This document shows, one piece after another, positions 22,896 to 30,929 of a stretch of 38,589 nucleotides of DNA; the first letter of the stretch is position 1, and every line of letters begins with the position of its first letter. A program made the translations under genes and the position numbers. The stretch spans positions 1 through 38,589 of the forward strand of contig JAHZIT010000106.1 in assembly GCA_022601275.1 (NCBI GenBank), read 5' to 3'. This DNA comes from Actinomycetes bacterium (GTDB taxonomy: Bacteria; Actinomycetota; Actinomycetes; Mycobacteriales; Mycobacteriaceae). Under the pieces are notes generated by a model. That model saw only the letters and a program-made list of their open reading frames with translations. It was not told where the DNA came from and made no database searches.

Positions 22896-24689
22896 TTACT
22901 CGCTACCGACGCCGTGGTGCACGCGGAATATGTTGTCGGGGTCCACTTTCCGTTTGATCGACAGCAGCCGGTCGTAGTTCGGACCCCAGAATTCTTGCTG
23001 CCAGTCGGGTTCGAAGTAGTCGGCTTCGGCGGCGTAGGTGCCGGCGCCCGGCGTGGCGTCGCGGATGATTCCGATCGCCTCGATCGCCGGCGCCGCTGCC
23101 TCCCGCCCCGCCACGAGGTCAGGTTCAAGACCGGCGATCCCGGGGTACCGCGCGCGCTGGGCCGAAGCGAAGATGACCTGGGCCGCTGCGTCCAGACAGG
23201 CCGGGTTGAAGCTTGTGGTGCGTTCGCGGGCCGCCACGTCTTCCGGTACACCGGCCAGGCCCTTGTTGATGTGCAGGCCGAGCCTGGTAAGCCGCGAGGC
23301 ATCGAACAGGGTGGTGACTAGATCGTCGGGTGTGTCGACGAACAACTTCAGCGGGATGAACCGCGACAGATAGGTGTTGAGAAATTGCGACACCTCTGCC
23401 TGGTTGCTGGTCCACCAGAACTGGCCGCCCGGTTGGCCCGTGCGCGGATCCAGGGTGATCATGTCGGGTTTGGTCCGCTGCCAGTATTCGGCGTTCCACA
23501 GATCGCGGAACTGATGGCTTTGGAAGTCGAGATTCACGGTTGCGACTCCGTCGGCCTCCAGAGCCGAGAGGAAGGGGTCCCACACCGCTTGTGCCTGTTC
23601 GGTGCTGAGGTCAAGCCAAACCATGGAGAGATCCAGGGAGTTGTCAGGCGTAACCGCGATCTGCTCTCCCCAAGAGGGGTTGTTGATCGCATCGGGGAAG
23701 AACCGAACGAAGCGACCCAGAAGATCCCGGAACGAGTCATCATCCTCAGTGGTGATGGTGCCGCTGAGAACACCCACCGTCTGCGGGATGGGATGGGCCA
23801 GGTAGGTGATGCGACTGACAATCCCGAATGTGCCGCCGCCACCTCCCCGCAGCGCCCAGAACAGGTCGCTGTCCTGGAATTCATTGACGATGCGCACCTG
23901 GCCATCGGCTGTCACGATCTCGATCTCCAGCACACCGGCGCCGCCGGTGCCGAAGCGCTTGGAGAAGCTGCCGAACCCACCGCCGAGAGGAAAGCCGCCG
24001 CCGGCTCCCACCGATGTGCAGCCGCCCCCCTGGACGTAGACATCGTTGGCGGTGGCCTGCTGGTAGACCTCCAACCACCGCGCCCCGGCGGCGACGCTCA
24101 TTGCTGTCACCGGAGGCGTGTCGGCGCTCGCTCCGGCGACGCGGTATTCGGGAAGGAAGGTGACCTCGCGCATGTTGTGGGTCCAGATCAGCAGCGAATC
24201 TGCCGCATTGGAGCGGCCCAGGTAATCGTGGCCGGTGCCTTTGACAGTCAGACGGACCCCGTTGTCGCGAGCGAAGTCAACCGCAGCGGCAATGTCGGCG
24301 GCACTTTCTGCCGCGACAGCGTAGGGGCTGACCTGGCCTTCCCACGCGTCCAGCCAACCGCTGGTCTGCAGCGAACCGGCGTTGTCCTCATTCCAGAACG
24401 GGTTCTGCAGGTTCTCCAGCACCAGCGAGCAGGCATCGCTGGTGGCGTCCTCCTTGCACGGCGCCAACGGCGATTGGACCTCTATGAGCCGATCGCCCAC
24501 CTGCTCGCGAAGCGCCGCCCAATCGTCTTCGGCCGGCCATCCCGCGGGCTGCGTCACCGTCGGGGTCGCCGAGTCCCCGTCGCCGCTCGGAGACGAACAA
24601 GCTGCCAGCACCGCCCACGCCGACGCAGCCGAAGCCCCGCTGATGAAGCCGCGCCGCGAGATCGCCCAAGGTCCCCTGTAGCCGGTCAT
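22896..24689 (-). CDS. Tat-exported lipoprotein FAD-linked oxidase (BBE-type)
   Basis: A 597-residue flavoenzyme of the FAD_binding_4 / berberine-bridge-enzyme class. The N-terminus ISRRGFISGASAASAWAVLAAC combines a twin-arginine signal (R12-R13) and a lipobox LAAC with Cys31, so the folded holoenzyme should be exported by Tat and lipid-anchored. The two covalent-flavin residues are present: His about 154 in VKGTGHDYLGRS and Cys about 224 in VQGGGCTSVGAGGGFPLGGGFG, predicting bicovalent FAD. The C-terminus NYDRLLSIKRKVDPDNIFRVHHGVGS is the BBE motif. ATG 24689 has GGTGAG five bases upstream. It lies 92 bp behind the monooxygenase at 24782 and may be the last gene of the IclR-linked unit. Substrate is probably a hydroxylated, sugar or terpenoid-like compound; unknown. 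Confidence 0.87.
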   Translation of the reverse strand: MTGYRGPWAISRRGFISGASAASAWAVLAACSSPSGDGDSATPTVTQPAGWPAEDDWAALREQVGDRLIEVQSPLAPCKEDATSDACSLVLENLQNPFWNEDNAGSLQTSGWLDAWEGQVSPYAVAAESAADIAAAVDFARDNGVRLTVKGTGHDYLGRSNAADSLLIWTHNMREVTFLPEYRVAGASADTPPVTAMSVAAGARWLEVYQQATANDVYVQGGGCTSVGAGGGFPLGGGFGSFSKRFGTGGAGVLEIEIVTADGQVRIVNEFQDSDLFWALRGGGGGTFGIVSRITYLAHPIPQTVGVLSGTITTEDDDSFRDLLGRFVRFFPDAINNPSWGEQIAVTPDNSLDLSMVWLDLSTEQAQAVWDPFLSALEADGVATVNLDFQSHQFRDLWNAEYWQRTKPDMITLDPRTGQPGGQFWWTSNQAEVSQFLNTYLSRFIPLKLFVDTPDDLVTTLFDASRLTRLGLHINKGLAGVPEDVAARERTTSFNPACLDAAAQVIFASAQRARYPGIAGLEPDLVAGREAAAPAIEAIGIIRDATPGAGTYAAEADYFEPDWQQEFWGPNYDRLLSIKRKVDPDNIFRVHHGVGSE

Positions 24690-24781
24690 GGCGACTCACC
24701 ATACGCTGGTCGGAGGCAGCTCGATACCGCTCTTTACTGGTGTGTCCTTGTGCCGGTGGACGCGATGCGGAGTCCGAACCG

Positions 24782-26020
24782 TCAGGGGACTGGTGGTGTC
24801 CTGCGCGCGAATGCCGGCGCGCGTTCCGGCCGAACACCAACGCCGATCAGGTAACCGGGAATGACGGTGACCCACGGGGCGGCTTGCAACAGTCGTACCA
24901 GGGCCTGCGGTGGACCTGTTACGTTGCCGCCTCGCAGAATCGGGCCGAGTAGCCGCTTATCGAGTTGGCGCTGGAAAGCCTGCGTGACGACGGTGGGCGC
25001 GACTCGGCGGCGCCGCACTGCGGCCAGGTCGCGCTGGGTCACTCGGCCTCGGCGTATCGGCTCGGCCAGCAGACGGGCCGCCGCCACCCCGTCCTGCACC
25101 GCCATGTTGATTCCCACGCCACCGGCCGGTGACATCGCGTGGGCGGCGTCACCGATACACAGGAGCCCGTCGGTGTGCCACCGCCGTAGACGGTTCAAGC
25201 GAACGTCGAGATGTTTGACGTCGTCCATGTTGGTAACTGCCCCCACTGTGTCGAGGGCCTCGGGAAGCAGTTCGAGGACATCGGCGTGGAACGCCGCGAG
25301 GCCGCGCGCACGAAGCCGGGCGTCTGATCCCTTAGGGATGAGCATCGCGATCTGCAAGTAGCCTTCGCGGGGGATGACGATCATGGCTTTGCCGGGGGCA
25401 ACCCGGGGAAACAGCGTGTAGCACGCGTCGTCTGCTTGCCGAGGCAACCGGAACCACCACGCGTCGAAGCTGGCCGGCCATTCCCGAACCTGCAACCCGG
25501 CGTCGCGACGGACCAATGACGAGCGCCCGTCGCATCCGATGGTGAGGTCGGCGCGCAACTCGCCGGGGCCGTCCACGCTCTGGTACCGAACCCCCGCCAC
25601 CCGGCCGCCGTCGTGCACCAGCCCGGTGACCTCGGTGCTCATGCGCAGGGTAAAGGTGGGCTCCGCCGCGCCGGCCTCGGCCAGCAGGTTCAACAGATCC
25701 CACTGCGGAACCATCGCGATGTACGGGTGCGGCTGTCGGAGACGCTCGAAGTCGACGAATGTCACGGAGTGACCGGGGCTCACGTCAATCGCGGCTTGAC
25801 GTAGGTGACTCTGCGGCAGCTGGGTGAACTCGGGCCACAGCCCGAGCTCGTCGATGAGACGCAGCGTGGTGGGATGGACGGTATCGCCGCGGAAGTCGCG
25901 TAGGAAGTCAGCGTGCTTCTCCAGCACGGTGACGTCCACCCCGGCGCGGGACAGCAGCAGTCCCAGCACCATCCCGGCCGGTCCTCCGCCGACGACCGCG
26001 CAGGTGGTCTTTTCGCTCAC
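24782..26020 (-). CDS. FAD-dependent aromatic-type monooxygenase
   Basis: A 412-residue class A flavoprotein monooxygenase (PHBH/UbiH fold). The dinucleotide motif CAVVGGGPAGMVLGLLLSRAG is at the N-terminus, the DG motif in DLTIGCDGRSSLVRRDAG, and GDAAHAMSPAGGVGINMAVQDG is the second FAD motif. Such enzymes hydroxylate phenolic or polycyclic substrates with NAD(P)H and O2. The start is one of two close GTG codons (26026 or 26020); I take 26020 (VSEKTTCAVV). It begins 9 bp after the end of the unknown gene at 26030, so coupled translation is likely. The FLRDFRGDTVHPTTLRLIDELGL segment and a proline-ending tail are typical of mycobacterial members. Substrate unknown. Confidence 0.85.
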   Translation of the reverse strand: MSEKTTCAVVGGGPAGMVLGLLLSRAGVDVTVLEKHADFLRDFRGDTVHPTTLRLIDELGLWPEFTQLPQSHLRQAAIDVSPGHSVTFVDFERLRQPHPYIAMVPQWDLLNLLAEAGAAEPTFTLRMSTEVTGLVHDGGRVAGVRYQSVDGPGELRADLTIGCDGRSSLVRRDAGLQVREWPASFDAWWFRLPRQADDACYTLFPRVAPGKAMIVIPREGYLQIAMLIPKGSDARLRARGLAAFHADVLELLPEALDTVGAVTNMDDVKHLDVRLNRLRRWHTDGLLCIGDAAHAMSPAGGVGINMAVQDGVAAARLLAEPIRRGRVTQRDLAAVRRRRVAPTVVTQAFQRQLDKRLLGPILRGGNVTGPPQALVRLLQAAPWVTVIPGYLIGVGVRPERAPAFARRTPPVP

Positions 26021-26029
26021 AACCACACG

Positions 26030-26785
26030 TTAGCCGCGGGGCTCCGACACTTCTGGGTGTTGGGCAACCCACCGCTGTCCGGCCTTCGCGGCCCGGGAGA
26101 GTGCGCCGTATTCGCCGAGGTAAGCGGCGAGAGCGCCGACCCCCGGCAGTATGCCCAGGTATTTGAACGGCTTTCGGGGTTGTGGGCGCTTTGCGAGTTC
26201 CTCGCCGATGGCGTCGAACAGGCCCATCAGGGTCCACATCGCCTTCGCGATCCCCAGCGGCGTTCGAGGAATTTCCACCGGGGGCAGACCGGGATCCGCA
26301 TCGTCCTCGACACCTGACAGGTCTCGGCGACACAGCACTGCGGCCAGCATTCGGACCTGCTGCTGATCGTCGGAAACACCCAGTTCGTTTGCCACAGCGC
26401 ACATCACGATGGCCTGGCTGGCGAACCCGAGCAGGTCCTGGATCGGCAGGCGGCTCGCCATTGCGCCCAGGAATCCAGGAAACGCCACGGGCACGGTGTT
26501 CAACGCACCGACCCGGCGCACCCACCAGTTGATCCTGGCGTCGGTGTCCAGGGCATCCCACGCCGGCGTGCCGGGGACGTCTGCCGCATTGAAGATACAG
26601 GCGAACCCGGCGGTGACCTTGTCGATCGGTCCGTCCCCCAGGTCTGGGCGAGGTCGCTTGACGCCCAGCGGATCAGTGCTCCACAGCACATCCAGGAGCG
26701 GGCCGATGATCCGCACGGCGCGCCCGAGTGCGTCCTGGACTTCGGCGTCGGTGATCGTGACGTGGGGTTTCGGTATGAGATTCAT
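26030..26785 (-). CDS. Conserved-looking protein of unknown function between two flavin monooxygenases
   Basis: A 251-residue protein I do not recognise. It has no signal peptide. VQDALGRAVRIIGPLLDVLW, IWWVRR-type INWWVRRVGALNTVPVAFPGFLGAMASRLPIQDLLGFASQAIVMCAVANELG, and near the end KYLGILPGVGALAAYLGEYGALSRAAKAGQRWVAQHP are moderately hydrophobic helical segments, so peripheral membrane contact is possible. The middle (QQQVRMLAAVLCRRDLSG) is charged. ATG 26785 with GGGA five bases upstream is chosen; a TTG at 26812 would add nine residues. It is flanked in the same direction by two FAD monooxygenases, with 9 bp to the downstream one, so a role with them, for example substrate handling, is a guess only. 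Confidence 0.7.
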   Translation of the reverse strand: MNLIPKPHVTITDAEVQDALGRAVRIIGPLLDVLWSTDPLGVKRPRPDLGDGPIDKVTAGFACIFNAADVPGTPAWDALDTDARINWWVRRVGALNTVPVAFPGFLGAMASRLPIQDLLGFASQAIVMCAVANELGVSDDQQQVRMLAAVLCRRDLSGVEDDADPGLPPVEIPRTPLGIAKAMWTLMGLFDAIGEELAKRPQPRKPFKYLGILPGVGALAAYLGEYGALSRAAKAGQRWVAQHPEVSEPRG

Positions 26786-26911
26786 GATGTCCCGGGTGCT
26801 AGGTGGATTCAATGATTAACCGTAGCGACAGAAGGATCAACGGTAGCCACAGAACCGGTGGCCTTTCCGGTAAACCGGCCGGGACGCCCGACGCGGGATG
26901 TGGGTTGCTCG

Positions 26912-28090
26912 TCAGATCGGGTAGTCGGGTAGCTCGAAGTCGTCGCGAAAGGTACGTGCCACCAGCAGGTTCGCCACCGCGGGGAACTGTGCAGCTCGCA
27001 TCCCGAGGGTGCGCAGCCAGATCCCCATCTTGGTCTCGGCGGCGAAGAAGCCGACCATCCGCAGCGCACCGTCCTGTTTTCCCTCGACGAACGAGCGCAG
27101 CCGCCGCTCGTAGCCGGCGAAGCCGCTGACGTGGTCGCCCTGCGCCCCGTGAAGTTCTCCGGCCAGCACGTAGGCCTCGAGCATCGCCAGTCCGGTTCCC
27201 TCGCCGGCAAGCAACGACGGGCAGGCCGCGGCATCGCCGACCAGTGCCACTCGACCCTGCGTCCACCGATCGAGGCGAATCTGGCTGACGACGTCGAAGT
27301 ACATGTCCTCCGCGGCGTCGACTGCGGCCAGGATCTGCGGGCATTCCCAGCCTGCGTCGCTGAACTCGGCGTGCAGCCACTCCCGGCAGGCGTCGATATC
27401 GCCGACGTTGCCGGGCTGTTCGGCGCGCCCGACGAAGAGGAGCAGCGTGCGATCGTCGCGCAGGGTGAACCTGGCGACCTGGCGCCCTGGGACGTTGTAG
27501 GTGACGTAGGTCAGCTCGTCGCGCGGCCGGTAGCCGATGACGACGCACGCGGCCACCATGCAGCCCAGATAGCGCTCGTGGGTGCCGGCGCCTCCGATGG
27601 TCAATCGCCGCACCGTCGAATGCAGGCCGTCTGCGCCGATGACGAGGTCGAACTCCCGATCGGGGGCGGTGGCGAACGTCAGCCCGACGCCGTCGGGCTT
27701 GTCGTCGATGCCGGTGATGGTGTCACCGAAGATGGTCTCGACGTCATCGGCGACGGTGGCGTAGATCTCGGCGGCGAGGTCGGAGCGGGCGATGCTGGTG
27801 TAGCGCCCGTCTGTGGCGCGGCGGAACGCCTCGACCGACACCTCGGCCTGCTTGCGGCCGGCCGCGTCAACCGCGCGCAGGGACTGCACTTGATAACCGG
27901 CGTCGCGAATGGCGGCCTCGATACCCATTCGCCGGGCGACCTCATAGCCCAGTCCCCAGAAGTCGATGACGTAGCCGCCGGTGCGCAGTGTCGGTGCATG
28001 CTCGATCAACGTCGGGATGTGACCGGCGCGGTGCAGCCAGTAGGCGAGTGTGGGGCCTGCGATGCCCGCACCGCTGATCGCGATTCTCAC
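26912..28090 (-). CDS. FAD-dependent monooxygenase (PHBH-like)
   Basis: A 392-residue class A flavin monooxygenase. VRIAISGAGIAGPTLAYWLHRAGH gives the FAD Rossmann motif right at the start, VIGADGLHSTVRRL the DG motif, and VALVGDAAACPSLLAGEGTGLAMLEAYVLAGEL the second FAD-ribityl motif, in which the common GDAAH is GDAAA. The C-terminal domain is short, as in enzymes acting on soluble or detergent-like aromatics and antibiotics. Start GTG 28090 is fixed by a perfect GGAGGT (complement of 28097-28102) six bases upstream. The gene follows the EXPERA-like membrane protein gene by 120 bp and precedes the unknown gene by 126 bp, all in one direction. Its substrate is unknown. Confidence 0.86.
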   Translation of the reverse strand: MRIAISGAGIAGPTLAYWLHRAGHIPTLIEHAPTLRTGGYVIDFWGLGYEVARRMGIEAAIRDAGYQVQSLRAVDAAGRKQAEVSVEAFRRATDGRYTSIARSDLAAEIYATVADDVETIFGDTITGIDDKPDGVGLTFATAPDREFDLVIGADGLHSTVRRLTIGGAGTHERYLGCMVAACVVIGYRPRDELTYVTYNVPGRQVARFTLRDDRTLLLFVGRAEQPGNVGDIDACREWLHAEFSDAGWECPQILAAVDAAEDMYFDVVSQIRLDRWTQGRVALVGDAAACPSLLAGEGTGLAMLEAYVLAGELHGAQGDHVSGFAGYERRLRSFVEGKQDGALRMVGFFAAETKMGIWLRTLGMRAAQFPAVANLLVARTFRDDFELPDYPI

Positions 28091-28210
28091 GGGCGTACCT
28101 CCGATCGGGGAGTCCAGGGTCGTGCGTCCCGCCCTCATCATTTCGCAACTGCTCGGTGTGACGGCGAGCAGCATCGCCCCAGAGGTCTACGTCGATGGGC
28201 TGTTGTCTCA

Positions 28211-29083
28211 TCAGTTTCTCGAACCGCTGGGAATCGCGGCATAGGGAGCGGTTTCCGGATGGAATGCCGTGTGGCGCCAATCCGCGTACAGGAGTTTGCA
28301 TCCCAGGTAACCGAAGATCAGGGGGAAGAAAAAGTACTGGTATTGAGTCCAGACCAGCGCCAGCAGCGTGTCAGCGACGCCCCCCGGCATGTTCTCGAAG
28401 CCGCCGAAAACCTCACTGAACAAGAAGATGAAGGTCGCTACAACCGGTTCTCCGGCACCCAGCACCGGGATCAGATAGCGCAGCGAAGAGCGCTTCTTGT
28501 TCAGGCGCCAGAAGGCAAAGGCGGAGGCGACGTTGACGAAGGCGTACATCTCCAGGGCGAAGAAGGTCGAGTTGTGGTTGACCGTGCGCAGGTCGACCGA
28601 ACCGAATGAGGCGAGGTCCCACCAGTACATGTGCAGCACGCTCTCCCGCATCCAAGCGGTCTGGGCAACGACGTCATTCAGAGTGTTGAGATCGTGAAAG
28701 ACGAAGGGCGAGAGGATTACCCACGGAATCTCCCAGAGTATGTTCGTCATCACGTACGAGACCATCCACAGCACCAGACACTCGTGGAAGAGTTGCAACC
28801 GAGGCCGTATCCGTGCCCCCGGCAGTAACAGCGGAATGATCCAGCCGTTGAGCCAGATGCTGATCCCGTAGAGAGAGGCTTTGGTACTTGTGGTGAAGTC
28901 GAGCGCGCCGACATAGAACAGCGTCGCGAAAATGGCGGTCGCACCCCAGAATATCGCCGTCCAGATCCCGAACGCCCGCCACGTCGGCGATGAAACGCGG
29001 CGTTCTTCGACCCGTACCGGCACCGTTTGTTCGACGCCAGAGCTGCTGAATCCGCTCATCTTGCCTGCACCACCCTTGCTCAT
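28211..29083 (-). CDS. Polytopic membrane protein, EXPERA/emopamil-binding-like
   Basis: A 290-residue membrane protein with about six to seven hydrophobic helices. The segment WWDLASFGSVDLRTVNHNSTFFALEMYAFV (about 152-181) resembles the EXPERA pattern of sterol isomerase EBP and relatives, W..Y..GD.RY followed by an acidic residue in the next helix, and LWEIPWVIL matches a further Trp/Glu-containing helix. If correct, it may isomerise or bind a sterol- or terpenoid-like substrate in the membrane. The similarity is by eye and weak outside these motifs, so an unrelated membrane protein is possible. ATG 29083 lies within an operator-like palindrome; ATG 29059 is an alternative. The gene is divergent from the IclR regulator and heads the run of flavoenzyme genes. 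Confidence 0.68.
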   Translation of the reverse strand: MSKGGAGKMSGFSSSGVEQTVPVRVEERRVSSPTWRAFGIWTAIFWGATAIFATLFYVGALDFTTSTKASLYGISIWLNGWIIPLLLPGARIRPRLQLFHECLVLWMVSYVMTNILWEIPWVILSPFVFHDLNTLNDVVAQTAWMRESVLHMYWWDLASFGSVDLRTVNHNSTFFALEMYAFVNVASAFAFWRLNKKRSSLRYLIPVLGAGEPVVATFIFLFSEVFGGFENMPGGVADTLLALVWTQYQYFFFPLIFGYLGCKLLYADWRHTAFHPETAPYAAIPSGSRN

Positions 29084-29117
29084 GTCGAAATATCGACATA
29101 ACGTTCGATATTGTGAC
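29082..29117. promoter_or_regulatory. Paired operator-like sites between IclR and membrane-protein genes
   Basis: ATGTCGA (29082-29088) and TCGACAT (29093-29099) form a perfect inverted repeat around AATA. In addition the 13-mer TCGATATTTCGAC on the minus strand (29084-29096) recurs with two changes as TCGATATTGTGAC on the plus strand (29105-29117). The sites cover both start codons (29083 minus, 29113 plus) and a TAACGT -10 candidate at 29099-29104. This arrangement suits autoregulation and divergent control by the IclR protein. Confidence 0.6.
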
Positions 29118-30030
29118 GGAGAAGTTAGACCGGCCGGCAGCCTCGAGTCAAGGCGCGTCGCCGCCCACCGAACGGGTGATCTCCGTGCTGGAACTACTCG
29201 GCCGAGAGCCGGCCAAGCAGTTCTCGTTGGCCGAGATCTGCCGCCGGCTCGGCATCAGCCGGGCCACCGGGCATGCCATCGTGACCACGCTGGTGGCCCG
29301 GGACTGGTTGGTCAGGGATTCCGCGACGGCGGGCTACTCATGGGGGCCGGCCAGCACTGGCCTGGGAAAGCCGGCCAACACTCGGGTGTACCGGTCCGAC
29401 CTGCAGGCGCTGGCCGAGGCCACCGGCACGCAAGTTTCGCTGGCTCGCCGGGAAGGAGCCACCTTGCTGGTCGTCGATACCTTCGGCGAATGCCATAGCG
29501 GGCCCAGGATCTGGCGGGGTATGCGAATGCCATTCGTCGCGCCGTTCGGGCGCGACTATGTCGCCTGGTCCGACTCCGATGCGCAGAAGGCCTGGATGGA
29601 GGCACTCGGAACGCCTAGCCGCGAGTTCCGGCAGCGAATGACATTGGTGCTCAACGAGATTCGCCAGCGGGGATATGTCGTCGAGCGGCTCACTCGTGAG
29701 TATGTGTGGGTCTATGCCGCGTTGCGCGCGCTCAGCAGCGACGGAGAGGTTGATGAAATCACCACGCAGCTGGCGCGTGCTTTCGCCGATGTCACCGTCG
29801 TCGACATCCTGGATGACGAACTGTCGGGCGGCATGTCCCACAGCGTAGCCACGGTTTCCGCGCCGATCCGCAATGTCGATGGCGTGGCCACCATGGCGGT
29901 CATGGCGGCGGTCTTCGCCACAGTTGCCCCTGCCGATCTTCGTACGCTGGGCCGGCAGGTACGAGGCACAGCCCGTGATATCGAAGAACGCATCGCTCGC
30001 TACGGCGACGAGGATTCGACCCCGTCGTGA
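29113..30030 (+). CDS. IclR-family transcriptional regulator
   Basis: A 305-residue IclR-type regulator. The winged HTH is TERVISVLELLGREPAKQFSLAEICRRLGISRATGHAIVTTLVARDWLVRD (about 17-67); the C-terminal effector domain has the usual alternating strands, including EATGTQVSLARREGATLLVVDTF, and a later VSAPIRNVDGVATMAVMAAVF. The start GTG 29113 is at the edge of one operator-like site; with a TAACGT -10 eight bases upstream the mRNA would be leaderless or nearly so. It is divergent from the EXPERA-like gene and ends 16 bp from the convergent Mce-associated gene. IclR proteins usually sense a catabolic intermediate, so it probably controls the flavoenzyme unit 29083-22896 and itself. Confidence 0.88.
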   Translation: MTEKLDRPAASSQGASPPTERVISVLELLGREPAKQFSLAEICRRLGISRATGHAIVTTLVARDWLVRDSATAGYSWGPASTGLGKPANTRVYRSDLQALAEATGTQVSLARREGATLLVVDTFGECHSGPRIWRGMRMPFVAPFGRDYVAWSDSDAQKAWMEALGTPSREFRQRMTLVLNEIRQRGYVVERLTREYVWVYAALRALSSDGEVDEITTQLARAFADVTVVDILDDELSGGMSHSVATVSAPIRNVDGVATMAVMAAVFATVAPADLRTLGRQVRGTARDIEERIARYGDEDSTPS

Positions 30031-30046
30031 GCGTGCACCGAGAGTG

Positions 30047-30811
30047 CTACGGCAGGTCGACCTTGGCGGCCAGCCACCGGTCGCCAACCTTCTCCATCGT
30101 CATCACCACGCGGCTGCGGTCCAGCTGTGGTTCTGGGGCAGTCGAGTTGGCCACAACCTGATCGATGAACAGCACCACCTCGACCCTGTTCTTGGTGGCC
30201 GACTTGACCGCCGAATCAATGACCACGCCTTGCGCGGCTGCCTCGTTGTCGATCAGCACCTGGCGAAGCTGATCGCTGGACTGCTGATAGAGATTCTTGA
30301 ACTCGCCGGTCGAGCCGTCGAGGACTTCGGTGATGTTCGCGTCGATCGCGTTCGGGTTGATGGTGGTCAGCGTGAGGGCGAATTCGTCTGCCGCAGCCAG
30401 TGCCTGCTCGGCGGCGACATCCACCTGGTGGTGCTGGTACAGCTGCCAGCCGGCATAACCAGCGAACGCCAGCACGGCGACCAGCACCACTGCAGCGATC
30501 CACTGAAGCAGCGATGGGCTCCGCCGACGCCGGGTCGCGAGACCGTCGTCACCGCGGGGACCGTCGCCGCCGTCGGTCCCGCCGCCGTCGTTCCCGGTCT
30601 CGCCGGCGGTCTCGTCACCGTCGGTCTCGCCGCCGGTCTCGGACTCGCCGTCGGTCTCGGACTCATCGTCGTCCGTGGTGGCATCCGCCGGCGCTGGATC
30701 AGGCTCTACTGTCTTGTCATCCGTGGTGGTCTCGACATCGGACGATGCGGCTGGTCCTTCATCGTCGCCTGACTCGCTGTGCGCCTCTGCGGTATCGGCC
30801 GGAGACTTCAC
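30047..30811 (-). CDS. Mce-associated membrane protein
   Basis: A 254-residue single-pass protein of the mycobacterial Mce-associated (Mas) type. The first 95 residues are very acidic and disordered (many D, E, T, G), then RRRRSPSLLQWIAAVVLVAVLAFAGYAGWQLY gives one transmembrane helix (about 95-126). The exterior part AAEQALAAADEFALTLTTINPNAIDANITEVLDGSTGEFKNLYQQSSDQLRQVL, and the C-terminal RVVMTMEKVGDRWLAAKVDLP, is the characteristic NTF2-like Mas fold. Such proteins support Mce lipid importers. GTG 30811 is the start with a weak AGGTAG upstream. Unusually it lies upstream of and opposite to the mce operon rather than behind mceF. It is convergent with the IclR gene. Confidence 0.85.
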   Translation of the reverse strand: MKSPADTAEAHSESGDDEGPAASSDVETTTDDKTVEPDPAPADATTDDDESETDGESETGGETDGDETAGETGNDGGGTDGGDGPRGDDGLATRRRRSPSLLQWIAAVVLVAVLAFAGYAGWQLYQHHQVDVAAEQALAAADEFALTLTTINPNAIDANITEVLDGSTGEFKNLYQQSSDQLRQVLIDNEAAAQGVVIDSAVKSATKNRVEVVLFIDQVVANSTAPEPQLDRSRVVMTMEKVGDRWLAAKVDLP

Positions 30812-30929
30812 CTCAACTACCTACCCTTCGTCCCGGGATCGGGACACAACGCGCACACCATATCCGGCTCGCGGAACGTCGACACGGGACGGCCACTGTC
30901 GACGGCGACCGGCGGGCCGGGTCGAGAGG

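Noticed and set aside
23385..24854. Long plus-strand frame opposite the BBE oxidase
   Set aside because: The opposite strand encodes a complete flavoenzyme with signal peptide and motifs; this frame shows none.
27131..28609. Long plus-strand frame opposite the FAD monooxygenase and membrane protein
   Set aside because: Spans the gap between two well-supported minus-strand genes and has shadow composition.
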